This document shows, piece after piece, positions 43,173 to 54,429 of a stretch of DNA of 64,000 bases. A program made the position numbers and the translations under genes. Numbering within the stretch: the stretch's first letter is position 1; each line of letters starts with the position of its first letter. Origin of the DNA: Earliella scabrosa (Eukaryota; Basidiomycota; Agaricomycetes; Polyporales; Polyporaceae); assembly GCA_022605405.1 (NCBI GenBank), contig JABYQQ010000001.1, positions 1,364,001 to 1,428,000 of the forward strand. Reading direction: 5' to 3'. The notes under the pieces were generated by a model. It had not been told where the DNA came from. It worked only from the letters and a program-made list of their open reading frames with translations, and did not search any database.

Positions 43173-46100
43173 TCACTTCGACTCCGCGAACCGCCAGAGA
43201 GAAGGGACGACCTGCGCCGGGTCGAGCTTCCACTTCGCGTCCGTGCCCTTCCCACTGGTCGAGCACGTCTCCGCGTTGTCCAGCTCGTTCAGCCGCCGCA
43301 TCAGCTTCTCGTCCTTGCCCACCGCCAGCACAAAGTCGAACTCCGTCGCGTTCTCCGACTCGGTCGCGTCCGGCGAGATCCACGGCGCGCGCGCGAGCGG
43401 GCTCCGCGCCGGCCCGCCCGGGTGCAGCACCGCGCCCACCGCCGTCGAGCGCGAGATGTTGTTCGGCAGGACGAGGAAGGATGTCGAGCCGGGGATGATG
43501 CGCAGCCCGTACCGCTCCCCGAGGCTGTCGAAGATGTGGTTCTGCGCCTCGGCGGCCTGCCGGCGCGCCCACTGCCAGTCTGCGGCGTGCTCGTCCATGG
43601 CCTTGTCTGTCCAGAAGCGCCAGACGACGGAGGCCTCGCGCTCTTCGATGAACGAGCCTGGAGTGCGCTCCGAGAACTGTGCGACGTGATCAGCCGGCAG
43701 AATCATACACGCACGGCACGGAGACGTACGTATTGAAGGATCTCCATGCATGCCGCCTTCCAGGTGAGGTTGAAGTTCGCGACCATACTGATCCACTCGG
43801 ATTTGTTGGAACGCGGCTTGATGAAGCAACCGTTCTCGGCCCTACAACGCGTGCACAACACATGTCAGGTCTCTCCCAGGATGAGAACGCGGAGCAGATA
43901 TGCATACACAATACCGATGTTCGGCACCTTCTCCGCCACGACGTCAAGGATCCCCTTCGTCGGCAGTCCGCTCAGCAGCCACACCTCGTTCTTCGGGTCC
44001 TCCGCAAGTCGGGTAAGCAGACGCACGACCTCCTCAGGCGCCTCAAAGTCGGGGCTACCTCCGACGCCCACTCCCGCGTTCCGCGCGATGGTGCGGATAT
44101 CACGCTGCCAGACGGTGCCCTCGAAGTCGACGAGCAGCAGCCGCTTCTGGGAGTGGCGGTATCGAGGTAGGATGCGCGTCACGTCGAGCAACGCGATGTC
44201 TGCCGAGTCCGCACTCTGCATATGCTCGATGTTTGACCGCAGGCATCGGACCAGGAAGGACGTGACAAACGCCTGTGCGCTCTGCGTTACGACGTGGTTG
44301 TGCAGGTCCTACAGCCATCCGCGGTTAGTGTCGGTACATGGGGCGTCAACGCGAGCAGCTCACCTCCCACCGTGAAGTTGACTCCTCATCGCCCATGGTC
44401 AAGGCCTGGTGGATGGCCTTCGCGGTCATCCGCTTGTCCCACGGGTTGATCGGAATGCAGGACCGGAAGCCGCTGAAGCTGTACGATCCGGTGAACTCGC
44501 TCAGGATCAACGGGCGATGGCGGTCCTCCTGGCACTCCACGAACTCGTGCGCACGCAGCGCCATGCCCTCGCGCAGACTTGTAACCATGAACGCATCGGC
44601 GACGGTTAGGAGTGCAAGGTATTGGCTGAATGTGAGATCCTGCGTGTGCAAGAAGACGACGGGTTGGTACGTAAGGGTCGAGAACCGAGAGTTGAGATGA
44701 GAGACGACGTCGGCCACCCCGCCCTGTGCTTCATTCTCCTCGGTAGTCTGTAGGGCAACCTGAATGAGGACCACTTTGCCCTGGTACTCAGGATATTTGT
44801 CGAGGAAGGCTTCGAACGCTTGGATCTTCTGCCGCACGCCTTGAATGACGTCCAACTTGTCTCTGCCGACGATGATCTTCATACCAGCGTAGCGCTGTTT
44901 GAGCGACTTAACCCACTCCATGACTTCGGGGTCACGCCTGCGATGAGTAGCATGTGAGTGTATATTCGCATAACATGACGATGCACACGTACTTCTTCGC
45001 CGTAATGCTGTTCACGTCGATACCCATCGGGAACACACCGACGTCGATGAAGCGATCATCGAGTTGGATACCCTTCGGGAGAGCTTCTGCGGCGAGGATG
45101 CGACTGACAGTCTGCCTGAAATGGCGGGCGTAGTTGGCGGTTTGGAACCCAATCAGGTCCGCTCCAAGTACACCCTTCAGGAGATCCTCGCGAACGCTAA
45201 GGCAGCGGAAAATCTCGGAGGAGGGGAACGCGACGTGCATGAAGAAGCCGATGGACGCGGTGGGAAGACGCTCGCGCAACATGGTTGGCAGAAGCATGAG
45301 GTGATAGTCGTTGACCCAGATGATGTCGCCTTCGTTGTATGCGGAGACGATCGCGTCTGCGAAGCGTTGGTTCACCGCAACGTACTGTTTGAAGGAGGCG
45401 CTCTCGTAGAAAGACTTGGTCTTGGGAGCATCAGGCACAGCATAATGCAACGCCGGCCAGAGGACTTGATGGCAGAACTCATCGTAGCAGCTCGCAAAGT
45501 CGGAGTCGGGAATCCAGACTGGCAAGCTATCGCGCTCCTCGCGCATGCGCCATTCGATGTTGCGGCGGAGGCTCTCGCGGAAGCCATCGGTGTTCGTGCC
45601 GAGCGTGCCGACCCAAAGTTTGCGTCTGAGTCTTTCGCCAACGCTCTCGATAGCGTTCTTGAGACCACCATTGCACTGTTCGGAGTCTCTGTTCAGTATG
45701 ATGCACGGTATACATGTCCATCCCACTTACATGCGGGTTGCTCTCGAAGTGCCATTTGATGCTATGCGTAGAATGATCGTGGCGCGACGAGGAGAGAGAG
45801 CGAGAGGCAGTACGGTGTGCGGAAGACCGAGACGCGCGACGCTGTACTCGAGGTTGCCCTGCGTTGCTTCCATGGTGCGTCGTCTGGTAGTTGCGAGCAC
45901 CATTCGCAGCGGGTGTGCTGGCGCTACTACCGCCCGGGTGGAGCCTGCTCGCAAGCGCACTCAGGAGCGAATCGGCTGCACCTGAGGTAGCAGGACCAGA
46001 AGAGGCTAATCTCGAGAATGGGTTGGATGCCTCGGCGTGAGGGGTGATGGTAGGCGTCGCATTACGGCTCTACAACACGATGTGTTAGTCACGGACAGAG

Positions 46101-46590
46101 GAAAATAGCATCTGGAACGGAGCCGCCAGTTGCGACCTGCGATCCTGAGCGTATAAGGAGCAACCCTGGGCGGATAGAGGCAAGTCCTAGTTCCTTCTCA
46201 TGATGCGCAACAGTATGCACCATGAGCATCACCGCTACTTGATGACACCGTAGAAGCGTGCTTTCCTTCAGGGCGTGCATGGAAGCGTGTACGCGCGGGG
46301 GCGTGACACCAATCAAGCGAGGATCCATGGTCTTGTTCATACCAAGATACGAGCTCGCGACGAGACCTGCATGGGCTCACCTTATCTCTCAGGTCCTCGA
46401 CAATACTCCTTAAAGGTCCCCCCTTCATCGGTGGCCGTCCTCCCGGCGTCGGTGCGGCCGAGAATGCAGGGTTGGGCCCGAGCGAGTACAATTCATCGGC
46501 GGGCGACGAGGGGGCAGAGTCGCCGAGGACGGTGGTGTTGGGGAGGAAGAGAGACGCGATGATGACGCGGTGGTGTCTGAGAGAGCTCAT
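43173..46590 (-). CDS. Trehalose-6-phosphate synthase complex subunit (Tps3/Tsl1-like, TPS + degenerate TPP)
   Basis: The start at 46590 gives MSSLRHHRVIIASLFLPNTT. A Ser/Ala-rich linker exon (46069-45731) ends HSIKWHFESNPH and splices to CNGGLKNAIESVGERLRRKL. The GT20 glycosyltransferase domain follows: YDEFCHQVLWPALHYAVPDA, IIWVNDYHLMLLPTMLRERL, IGFFMHVAFPSSEIFRCLSV, LLKGVLGADLIGFQTANYAR, VGVFPMGIDVNSITAKK, MKIIVGRDKLDVIQGVRQKI and ADAFMVTSLREGMALRAHEF. The C-terminal HAD phosphatase-like domain has LLLVDFEGTVW where active TPP has DxDGT: the second Asp is Glu. Then come EVWLLSGLPTKG, ASVVWRFWTDKA and GLRIIPGSTSFLVLPNNISR. Active phosphatase is therefore doubtful, and a regulatory subunit of the trehalose synthase complex fits best. 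Trehalose is the main fungal stress sugar. The protein ends VVPSLWRFAESK at 43173. About seven exons. Confidence 0.9.
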
Positions 46591-47413
46591 CGTGGTGGTC
46601 GATGGACAAGAGAACGAAGGGGCCCAGAAATCGAGCGCGATGGACTTTTGTGGCGACGATCTCCTTCATCGGTGACGTCACGTGTAGCGCCGGGGCGGGG
46701 GTCCGCGAGCGCCTTTGCCTGGGCGGGAGAACGTCGGGCCTTCTCGTCCCTTCTCTTGCACCAGAACGCTGGAGCCTTGTGCGAGACGACAAACGTTCGC
46801 GGCCATCGATCCCTCTCTTTAGTCCGTTTCGTTAGTTTAGCGACGCCGATCCTGCTCAAGTGAGTCTTCAACACGATCTGCGATGTTCGACGGCGGTTAT
46901 GCCGCGTACTTATGTGGTAACGCAGACGTGTACGAGGTAAATCCTCGCGGGTAATACGCTATTCGATCCGCTCCTCGGGACAATCTGGTCACTATCTACA
47001 GAGGCTCTTATTTTGAAGTGATCTTCGCCATCGGGGTATCCATTGAGAACTGGCAGGTTGGACTGCAAAATGCACACATTGAGATGACGAACGCGATGAT
47101 TGAAGGGTGCAATGTTACATCGGTTTGAACGGCTCGGATCGGACGAATGCGAAGACCAAGAGAGATGCGCTCCTCATGCCCACACCATACCATCAGCCTC
47201 CCTCATGTGACCAATCCCCTTCCCCTTCCCTCCCCCCAACTCAAGACCTGCCGTACGGCGTCGAACACAAATGGAATAATGTTAGGTGGAACGAAGAGTG
47301 GTGGTGAGAGACCGTCTATCGCGACGGATTGTAAGCTGTGACAGGTATTAGACGAAGACGCTTCAACTGAATGGACTGACGACAGAGGAACGCACCGTAT
47401 CGTTCAGGAAGCC
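46591..47413. other. Intergenic, no gene recognised
   Basis: Upstream region of the trehalose synthase-like gene and 3' side of the first pheromone gene of the cluster. Short overlapping frames only. Confidence 0.4.
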
Positions 47414-47533
47414 TTAAGCGATGACGCAGCCGCTGTGCGAGCTGCTCGTCCCCTTCTTTTCGCTATCGACCAGGACGGCCTCGACGGGTTCGTCCTCGAT
47501 GGGGAGCGCAGGGGCGATGGTGAACGCGTCCAT
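47414..47533 (-). CDS. Mating pheromone precursor, CaaX type (SSSH-GC group)
   Basis: A 39-residue precursor starting MDAFTIAPALPIEDEPVEAV and ending SSSHSGCVIA. CVIA is a CaaX box: farnesylation of Cys, removal of VIA and carboxymethylation are expected. The mature peptide should be the last 10-14 residues before and including Cys, with cleavage likely near EKKG. The lipopeptide would be secreted through an Ste6-type ABC exporter and sensed by an STE3-type receptor of another mating type. It is too short for most gene finders and has no intron. Its closest relative here is the gene split by the transposon (14205/26663). No TATA box was found at close range. Confidence 0.93.
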   Translation of the reverse strand: MDAFTIAPALPIEDEPVEAVLVDSEKKGTSSSHSGCVIA

Positions 47534-48744
47534 GTCGGTTGTGCTCGCTGGCGGCAGAGGAAGAGAGAGCGGCGGACTCTTAAGTCTGCGGGCGACGGCG
47601 GGCGTAGAGGTGACAACCGCGAGGACGGGATGCGGTAGGATGCCAGCTGACGACTTTGCTGCTCCTACACATCGTCGCTCTCACCTTTTGTACCAGCGGG
47701 AGCCCCGACCGGAGGAGGGCACTCCGGCAAAGAGGCGCACGATAAGACCTGGTGGCGTGTCATAGACATGTGTCCTGCACTGGAAGACAATAGAGGGCCA
47801 TATCGAGCTTTTCCATGCACCCGAGAGTCCCGAAGGCAAGAGATGCTTGACAAAAACATAGTGTCTTGGACATTGCGTCGAGTACCTCTGCCGAGTGGCT
47901 CGCCTGCCTTCCGAGATGATCCCTGTGCCTGGCCAATCTGTATACGCAGTCTGGCTCAATGTGCAAGTACCCTTGGAGGTCTTGTTCACATACGATCCCG
48001 ATCTCGCGTCAGAAATGCTTCCGTTCGAGTATACGGGGTTTCCTCGGGTTTTGTCCAATGAAGTTGGACCTGGGTGTTCGAAGGAGTTTGGCCCTCCACC
48101 TCCAGGACCTGGATGTATCCATGTCGGAGGATGGTGCGGCGGCGCGATCCGAGCGTACATCGCGGTCTCCATTGCACCGAGGACCTGAAGATACAGTCAG
48201 AGAGCTGTAAAGACGGTGATCGACATCGTAGGTACTTATCATCAGATACTATATAGTGCCAATGGAAGCATCGAAGGGAGTTTGAGACCGGCGAGTGATG
48301 TGCCGGCCGCCCATTGTCTAGCCGTCAAGGGAGAGGGGAGCGGTCAGAATGGTCTTAGCGAGAGCGACAAAGTTTCGAGTGTGCAGAAGCGTCGACACGC
48401 CGGTGCATGCGCGGCGGCGAAATGAGGGGTCAAGTCAAAATGCTGTGTTTCCCCCAGCACTGGGAGACATATATTGTGTACAATGGCGTCTTCAATAGTA
48501 AGGATCGGACATCAACGGTCTCTAAGTTGATTTCGAACACCCCTGCTCCAGACTTGGCCTGCGACAATTGATTAGCATGCTGCTTCGAAGTGTATGGCTG
48601 AAATCGACAAACCGCATCCAAATGTGTGGTCGACTGCTGGGCTTGTCCGACCTGATTAATGTAGGGCAAAGTCAGCGACTGCCACGTCCCACGTGCTGAG
48701 AAAGCGGCTCGCACCTGTGATTCCTGGAGTATTCGAGGCTCGGA
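47534..48744. other. Gap between pheromone genes
   Basis: No gene or receptor fragment recognised; short frames on both strands only. Confidence 0.4.
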
Positions 48745-48882
48745 CTATGCGATGACGCAGCCGCCGCCCGGGCCACCCGGCGGGCCAACCTGCTCGTTGT
48801 CCACAAGGATGACCGTGACGGTCTCGACCGAGTCATCTGAGGAGACCTCGGGGATGGGAGCGGCGATGATGAAAGGGTCCAT
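48745..48882 (-). CDS. Mating pheromone precursor, CaaX type (GGPG group)
   Basis: A 45-residue precursor starting MDPFIIAAPIPEVSSDDSVE and ending PGGPGGGCVIA. The leader has the MDxF start and a VDNE acidic site about 13 residues before Cys, where maturation is expected. The mature region is Gly/Pro-rich (VGPPGGPGGGC), unlike the Ser/His type at 47414 and 51961, so it should be recognised by a different receptor. A TATA box is at about 48982-48990. Confidence 0.93.
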   Translation of the reverse strand: MDPFIIAAPIPEVSSDDSVETVTVILVDNEQVGPPGGPGGGCVIA

Positions 48883-50298
48883 TGAGCGTATGTTCTGTAG
48901 TGGGTTCATGATGAAGCCTTGATTGAGCTTGGGTGCTTTTCTGAGGAGGTGATAATGTCTGCTCACCGTCCGTCTTGAGGTCTTATATATGGCAATCAGC
49001 ACCTCCATGGATATCCATGAGTGATTTCTTGAAGATTGAGCTGGAGTCAGGAAACGGCGCATTGGTTGGTCTGATGGATAGACGTATATCTGGGTTTCAT
49101 TACACCTACGCGCGAGCCAATATTGAGATACCGCCTCGGCGGTGCATAAAGATGCCCGTGATTGCTGATCATGGCTTTCCGATCGCCCAATTTGAGGCCT
49201 TCATCCAACTGGCTATCTGGATAATACGGATATCAACGAATGCGCCAAGAAGACGGTCATAGTACTGCATTGTTGGACACACCTCATCACGACCGTAGAA
49301 TCCAGGCCGACTTCTTGATGGCTAGTAAGGCAGGGCGCCGTGGGTACGGAGTCGCCAATATTAGAGCTGGTTCTCATGCCCTGCAATGGCAGATATCCAG
49401 ATATCCAGATAGTAGTCCAACCATGGCCACGTCGTGAGGAAGGAAAGCAAGTCGCGATATCACTCATACAGACAGTGACGTCCCCGCTGAGTCCGGTTGA
49501 CGTCATGGGCGTCTTGGTTACCATATCGAGATGGCAGCCAAGCAAACACATCGGAAATGCGAATCGATCGATCACTTCCACGATGCTCTCTCGTGCGGTG
49601 GGGATGTAAAATACAGAATAAATTGCTACAAACCTTTCTATTAGTTACGACGCCCGAGAGCCTTATATTTACTCGGGGAACACAACAGCCCTGCTACTTA
49701 TCCCCCTATACTATGTCTGGCAATAAGTATTTGAATGCACAGACTACGGCGCTTTCGAGTTGAGCCATTGCTTGCATACTGACATAACTCATGTAGAAGT
49801 CCAGAATGTACATTCTCTGCTCAGCGGACCCTCCGACGCTATGTGTCTTGATTCATCATTGCTGCAAGTGCCCGCGCTCAACCTATGACCCACAGACTGG
49901 GCATCCAGCTCATCAATGCAGCATGTGTTCATGTTTTATAAGGCCATACAGCCAATAAATCAAGGTGGTGTATTCAATACTCGGAACAAAGGAAACAAAC
50001 ACATGATCATCCAAACATTGAACGATCCAAACACGAACTCCCGCAACACAATAATGGCCGGGAGTCTTGAAGCTAATAGGTCCTCCATAAGCACAGCTAA
50101 AGCGTGGTACACATTGCTGTTACAAGTTTTTCCTGTAAGTGGATGTCAGCCAGTATTTTGCGGAAGTGATTTTGGACGAACACTGGACCCAGGGAACCTA
50201 TGAAGTGTATTGCAACGTCAACGGCAGCCGTGACATGCATCATTTACCAAGTGTTAACTCACCTAACTAAATAGAAAGCACATGCATCTGAACGTGCA
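48883..50298. other. Gap between pheromone genes (apart from the TATA box)
   Basis: No gene or receptor fragment recognised. AT-richer than the gene blocks. Confidence 0.4.
48982..48990 (-). promoter_or_regulatory. TATA box of the pheromone gene at 48745-48882
   Basis: The minus strand reads CCATATATAAGAC, about 100 bp upstream of the ATG at 48882. Confidence 0.55.
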
Positions 50299-50424
50299 CT
50301 AGGCGATGACGCAGCCGGTGCCTGGACCGCCACTGCCCGGGGCGTCGTGCTCAACGGGGATGGTACCGTCAGGGTCTTCAGCAGTGACGACGGGGATGAC
50401 GAGGGCAACAGAAAATGCGTCCAT
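50299..50424 (-). CDS. Mating pheromone precursor, CaaX type (GGPG group)
   Basis: A 41-residue precursor starting MDAFSVALVIPVVTAEDPDG and ending SGGPGTGCVIA. An EH pair (VEHDAPG) lies about 13 residues before the Cys and is the probable maturation site. It groups with the precursor at 48745-48882 by its GGPG-x-GC ending. It is intronless. A TATA box is at about 50516-50522. Confidence 0.93.
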   Translation of the reverse strand: MDAFSVALVIPVVTAEDPDGTIPVEHDAPGSGGPGTGCVIA

Positions 50425-51960
50425 GGTCTGTGTGAGTTGGCTTGGTGGCTCTATGATGGTCGAGACGTGGGGCTCGGTGCTCGAGTTGTTGGGTTCCAGC
50501 GCGGCATCGACGGTTCTTATATGCCGCGAGCATTGTGGCAGGACCTCAGGGACACGTACTAAGTGGGTAAAAATCCAGCGGATGGATAGATAGGGGCCTT
50601 GACAGGGTATCCAAAGGCTGCGTCGTAACGAGCCTGGGCGCGCCATCATCGCCGTCATGGGCGCGCCGGCAGGAGCACGGGACGTCTTCGACGGATATCT
50701 AGCGAGTCCCACATGGGACGGTTTCTTGAGAAAGGGCATGCAAAAGAAAAAGCGCCTACCGATGAAACACTTGCGACTCACGAAAGCAGCCCATCCCCTG
50801 TCCGGCTTAACCCTGATCACTGGCGACCATGGCTCGACCGTGGGACCGACTTTCTGGAGAAATGACTATCAGGTCATCAAGACATCTAGTAAGGGATGTC
50901 TAGCATGTTAATTTATCTTTTTGATACAACAAGTTTGAACGGACGGATAGGGTTGGGCGCGGTGGGGAAGAGGGTAGTAATTCCCGAATCATGAAACGCG
51001 ATGCTTGCTCCAATGTTGAGCAGCCATTTGCCACACATATTGTACCAGACATGCCAAATTATATTTTTGGTAGTCTCAGCTAATGGCTCGCCCCACAGTC
51101 GTGTCGCTCGGACTCCCGCGGATGACATCATCGCGTCACATCGCCTGGCGTTCAGTAGAGCAACACACCGGCGTCTGAGATACCATTCTAGGATGCAAGG
51201 CAAAACAGGAGCAAATACCTAAGCGTGTCTCGAACATGAGTCTCACTTCTTCCTCTTGAGTCTCTTGAGCTCGAGTCTCTAGCACTATCGACGACATGCT
51301 ATAGCACGCCATATGTTTTGGGATTCTTGTGGACGTACGTCTTTCGCAACAGGCTAGTTTGCATACAGGTACGTATGGCACACATCACTGCTTCATCGCC
51401 CGACCTACGAACACATCTCGCAGCAGGTGTTACTATGAATCGCATTGTACCCTTAACATTGGGCTGCGACTGATGCGTCATAGTATACGTGTCCTTCGAA
51501 TGCATCGTATAGGAGTCGCGGATACTCCGTCCAAATCCCAACTCTCGAACGGTGACGTCTGAACAGTGCATTAATACAGTATGCGTCATCGTGGAGGTGA
51601 GTTACAATGTTATACAAATGCCAATGAGTGTGTGGTGTCTCTGGGCGCATCCAGGACGAACGTGGAACGAAGGCAACCCCAACCCGACATGTCTACCAGT
51701 CTCCCCCTCCCCCTCCCCTGAATCCTACAAAACACCCTGGCCAAGGTGATAAGTTATCGCAAACGGACAGGAGTCCAATAACGATATGCGGGCGAAGCGC
51801 CATGAACGAAGAGTGCGGTGGTGGCGTGAAAGTCGTGTAGCGGATAACGCTATTCGTGAAGTGATGGGCGGGAAAATACCCGACCTGCGCGCAAAACGAG
51901 GTCAGACATCCTGGGTATTTGCGATGCGAAAGGGGCGAACGTACCAGGTGAGTGGTGTTT
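50425..51960. other. Gap between pheromone genes (apart from the TATA box)
   Basis: No gene or receptor fragment recognised. A frame near 51552 contains CVIV but runs on without a stop and is not a pheromone. Confidence 0.4.
50516..50522 (-). promoter_or_regulatory. TATA box of the pheromone gene at 50299-50424
   Basis: The minus strand reads GGCATATAAGAACC, about 95 bp upstream of the ATG at 50424. Confidence 0.55.
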
Positions 51961-52083
51961 TTATGCGATGACACAGCCGGCGTGGCTGCTGGACGAGCCG
52001 CTGGTCTCGGCGTCGATGAGGATCTCCTCGACGGCGGGCTCGTCAACGGGGACGGGTGAGGCGATGGTGAAGAACGCGTCCAT
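51961..52083 (-). CDS. Mating pheromone precursor, CaaX type (SSSH-GC group)
   Basis: A 40-residue precursor starting MDAFFTIASPVPVDEPAVEE and ending GSSSSHAGCVIA. It has the same leader layout as the gene at 47414 (DEP motif, acidic-hydrophobic ILIDAE, then the Ser-rich mature region). The mature sequence differs from that gene at few positions (HAGC versus HSGC; GSSSS versus GTSSS), so the two might act on the same or closely related receptors. A TATA-like box GCATAAATAC lies about 145 bp upstream (52226-52235). Confidence 0.93.
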   Translation of the reverse strand: MDAFFTIASPVPVDEPAVEEILIDAETSGSSSSHAGCVIA

Positions 52084-52225
52084 TGCGAGAGATGTAGTGG
52101 TGCTGAGCGAGGAGCGTTGGATGGGAAGCTGTCAAGCTCGGAGGCTTGGACTTGGCTCGGGAGGTGCAAGAGAAGTCGAAGGACGTCGATGTTCTCTGTC
52201 GTCCCTCTGAGGCAGGTCTCCCCGA

Positions 52226-52235
52226 GTATTTATGC
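52226..52235 (-). promoter_or_regulatory. TATA-like box of the pheromone gene at 51961-52083
   Basis: The minus strand reads GCATAAATAC. It is somewhat farther from the ATG than in the neighbouring genes. Confidence 0.4.
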
Positions 52236-53540
52236 AGACGTCAACGTGGACGCGGCACCGTCAGGAAGGGCGGGCGTCCACACCTTCAGGAACGTCATGT
52301 TCTTGACAATAAGAGCCCTCACCCTGGCAATCTCGCGGCCTGGCAGGAACTTCCTGCCCGGGCGCGAGGCTGATTACCGGATTATTGCCGCAGACCGCCA
52401 TCGAGTCGGATGGCACGGATGAGCGTGTTCTCTATGCATTGACCCGGGAATGTTTGCTACCATCCTCCCACTATCCGCCTTGCTCTCTGAGGTGGAACAT
52501 AGACCCCCTTCGAGTCAACTCATGGCCTTAACGCATCGTGCTCCACTTTAGCTCGAATTTTTGCAAGAGATGATATCCAAGCAAGAATACCCTGGCAGAA
52601 GTCAGATGAGGGCTCGTTATTGTGTACCGGGGCCTATGGACCGGGTGCGACGCCCTTCGAGGAAGATGGGCGGGCGATCCGTATCGCAGACATGACGGCT
52701 GGTGGCGCGCGTGGTATGCGCCGGTCCCAGATCCGGGGACTTTTCTTGTCATATGGGTAGAGCACGACGTAACCGATCTCGTTCATCGGTGAGCCTTCGA
52801 CTTCTCTTCTCGCGGGGCCGTGAGTTCCTTCTCACCGCGGCTCTATCAGTACTGAAACACTCTCTTTCTAGAGCGCAACCGTCGACTATGCTTGATCTTG
52901 CGTTGGTGTCGACCTCAGCAAGTCCGAGTCGCGTAGGATTTAGACCACACCTCGGCATGCGGTCCCGGTCCATGTCCACTTCAACATCAGTCGCTCGAGG
53001 CTCTGACATTGACCACGCCACGCATCGGAAATGATGCCTCTCGCCTTCCCATACTAGAAGCTCACCGCCAGTGAGGACGCACATGGCCTTCCAAACCCGT
53101 CCGCAACAATAAGCCACGAGGCGCCCAGGGATTTACAGACGCCGGACTTTCTTGCAGGACCACCTTCCGCAAAAGGGAAGGGCAGTGTTCACCCTACACC
53201 CCGTCCTTTTTGTTTTGCGGAGATGAGATGCAATCGTGATGCCTGGACATGCGGTCGATATGCGCGATTTGTGGGCGTACGGGTGGCCCGGCTAGCCTAC
53301 CCGAGCTCGATGATCGAGCGCAGTTCGACTCGACCAGCCGAAAGCTCGTAGGATGGTGCGTTTTGTCATCTGCGTTCCTGAGGTCTCTCGAATGACCCCC
53401 AAGCGGCTCTGATGTACCAGGACTATCCAGGCCGTGGAGTATTGATGCTTCTGCGCAGGTTCTCGTCGGGGCCGATTGGGATGGTGCGTCTCACGGCGGG
53501 CAGGGCCCAATAACCAGACGCGCGAAAAGTTTGGAAAAAT
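52236..53540. other. 1.3-kb gap, no gene recognised
   Basis: Upstream of the last pheromone gene. Frames are short and have no recognisable wording. Confidence 0.4.
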
Positions 53541-53995
53541 CTCCACTAAGGCGACCTCTCTCGTAATTTATCTGATATTTACCTCTGACGGATAATGTGA
53601 CATACATCCGACCCATTTCCAATGTTTTCTCGCGACCGCCATGACTATCTTTCCTGTGAACAAAGCAGACGAGTAGAAAGCCCTGAACAGGCGACCTTAT
53701 CCAAAGGTTTTTGTCTGTCGAACATGACGCTCCAAAGGTGACCTTTCCCGCACATTTTCTGATACTGTCCTGACAATTGAAAGGTAGCCTCCTCAGGCGG
53801 ACCTTTCCAGTGTCCAGAAAGGGTCGAGAAAGGCTAACTTCTCTGGTACTCAACTCCGGCGCAGAACGACTAAAATAGGTCGTCTTTTCAGGTGCAGGGC
53901 AGTACCAGAAGAGACGACATTCTCGACCCCGGAAGAGTCTCGCCAGGTAGGTCAACTCTTCCGAAGCCGAAAATGTATGGCTTAGGCCACCTTTT
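53541..53995. repeat. Degenerate interspersed short repeat (AAGGTCGCCT-like words)
   Basis: Words of the type AAAGGTCCGCC, AAAGGTCACCTTT, TAAGGTCGCCT and GAGGTCGCCTTA recur on the minus strand at about 53549, 53690, 53737, 53783, 53800 and 53986. The phrase ATCTGATATTTACCTCTGAC has a partner TTCTGATACTGTCCTGAC. The long open frame across it (53491-54096) looks like a by-product of the repeat. Confidence 0.5.
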
Positions 53996-54020
53996 CTGCC
54001 TACGCGAAATAGGCTCTCCA

Positions 54021-54097
54021 CGCCACACCCCGACGCATCTCGCCGCACCCCGACGCACCCCGACGCACCCCGACGCATCCCGACGCACCACGCCACG
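54021..54097. repeat. 10-bp tandem repeat (CCCCGACGCA)n
   Basis: About seven copies, some imperfect (CATCTCGCCG, CATCCCGACG). Confidence 0.8.
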
Positions 54098-54429
54098 CAT
54101 ACTCGCAGCTCGACGCGTCTCGGAGCCCTTCATTGACGGCGCGCCAGTGGGCGCGCCCGAGGTTGTAGGGCCCTCGTCGCGCCGCTGTGCGCTCATCACA
54201 ACATGACCCACCGCGCCCCTCCGTCTTTTGTCATTCCCGCTAGACTACGCCAACGATCTTGCGCCAATGGACGACAACGAACCTCCGGTCCGGATCGCCG
54301 ACACACCCACTCCCGAGCTCGCCACCGTCGATAGCTCCGTACCGCGCCGCCGCCGCCTCTCGTTGCTCCCCGCCGGGAGCGGCGTCTGAACGGCACCACT
54401 CCCTCTCGCATTCACGCCCGGCCCCGCCC

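Noticed and set aside
51552..51749. Frame containing CVIV as a further pheromone gene
   Set aside because: The CaaX-like string is followed by many more codons, and there is no MDxF-type leader.
52702..53034. Possible small gene with the start MARVVCAG
   Set aside because: No homologous wording, no intron pattern, and an equally long frame on the other strand.
53491..54096. A 201-codon minus-strand frame
   Set aside because: It spans the degenerate AAGGTCGCCT repeat and a 10-bp tandem repeat; the protein only mirrors those repeats.
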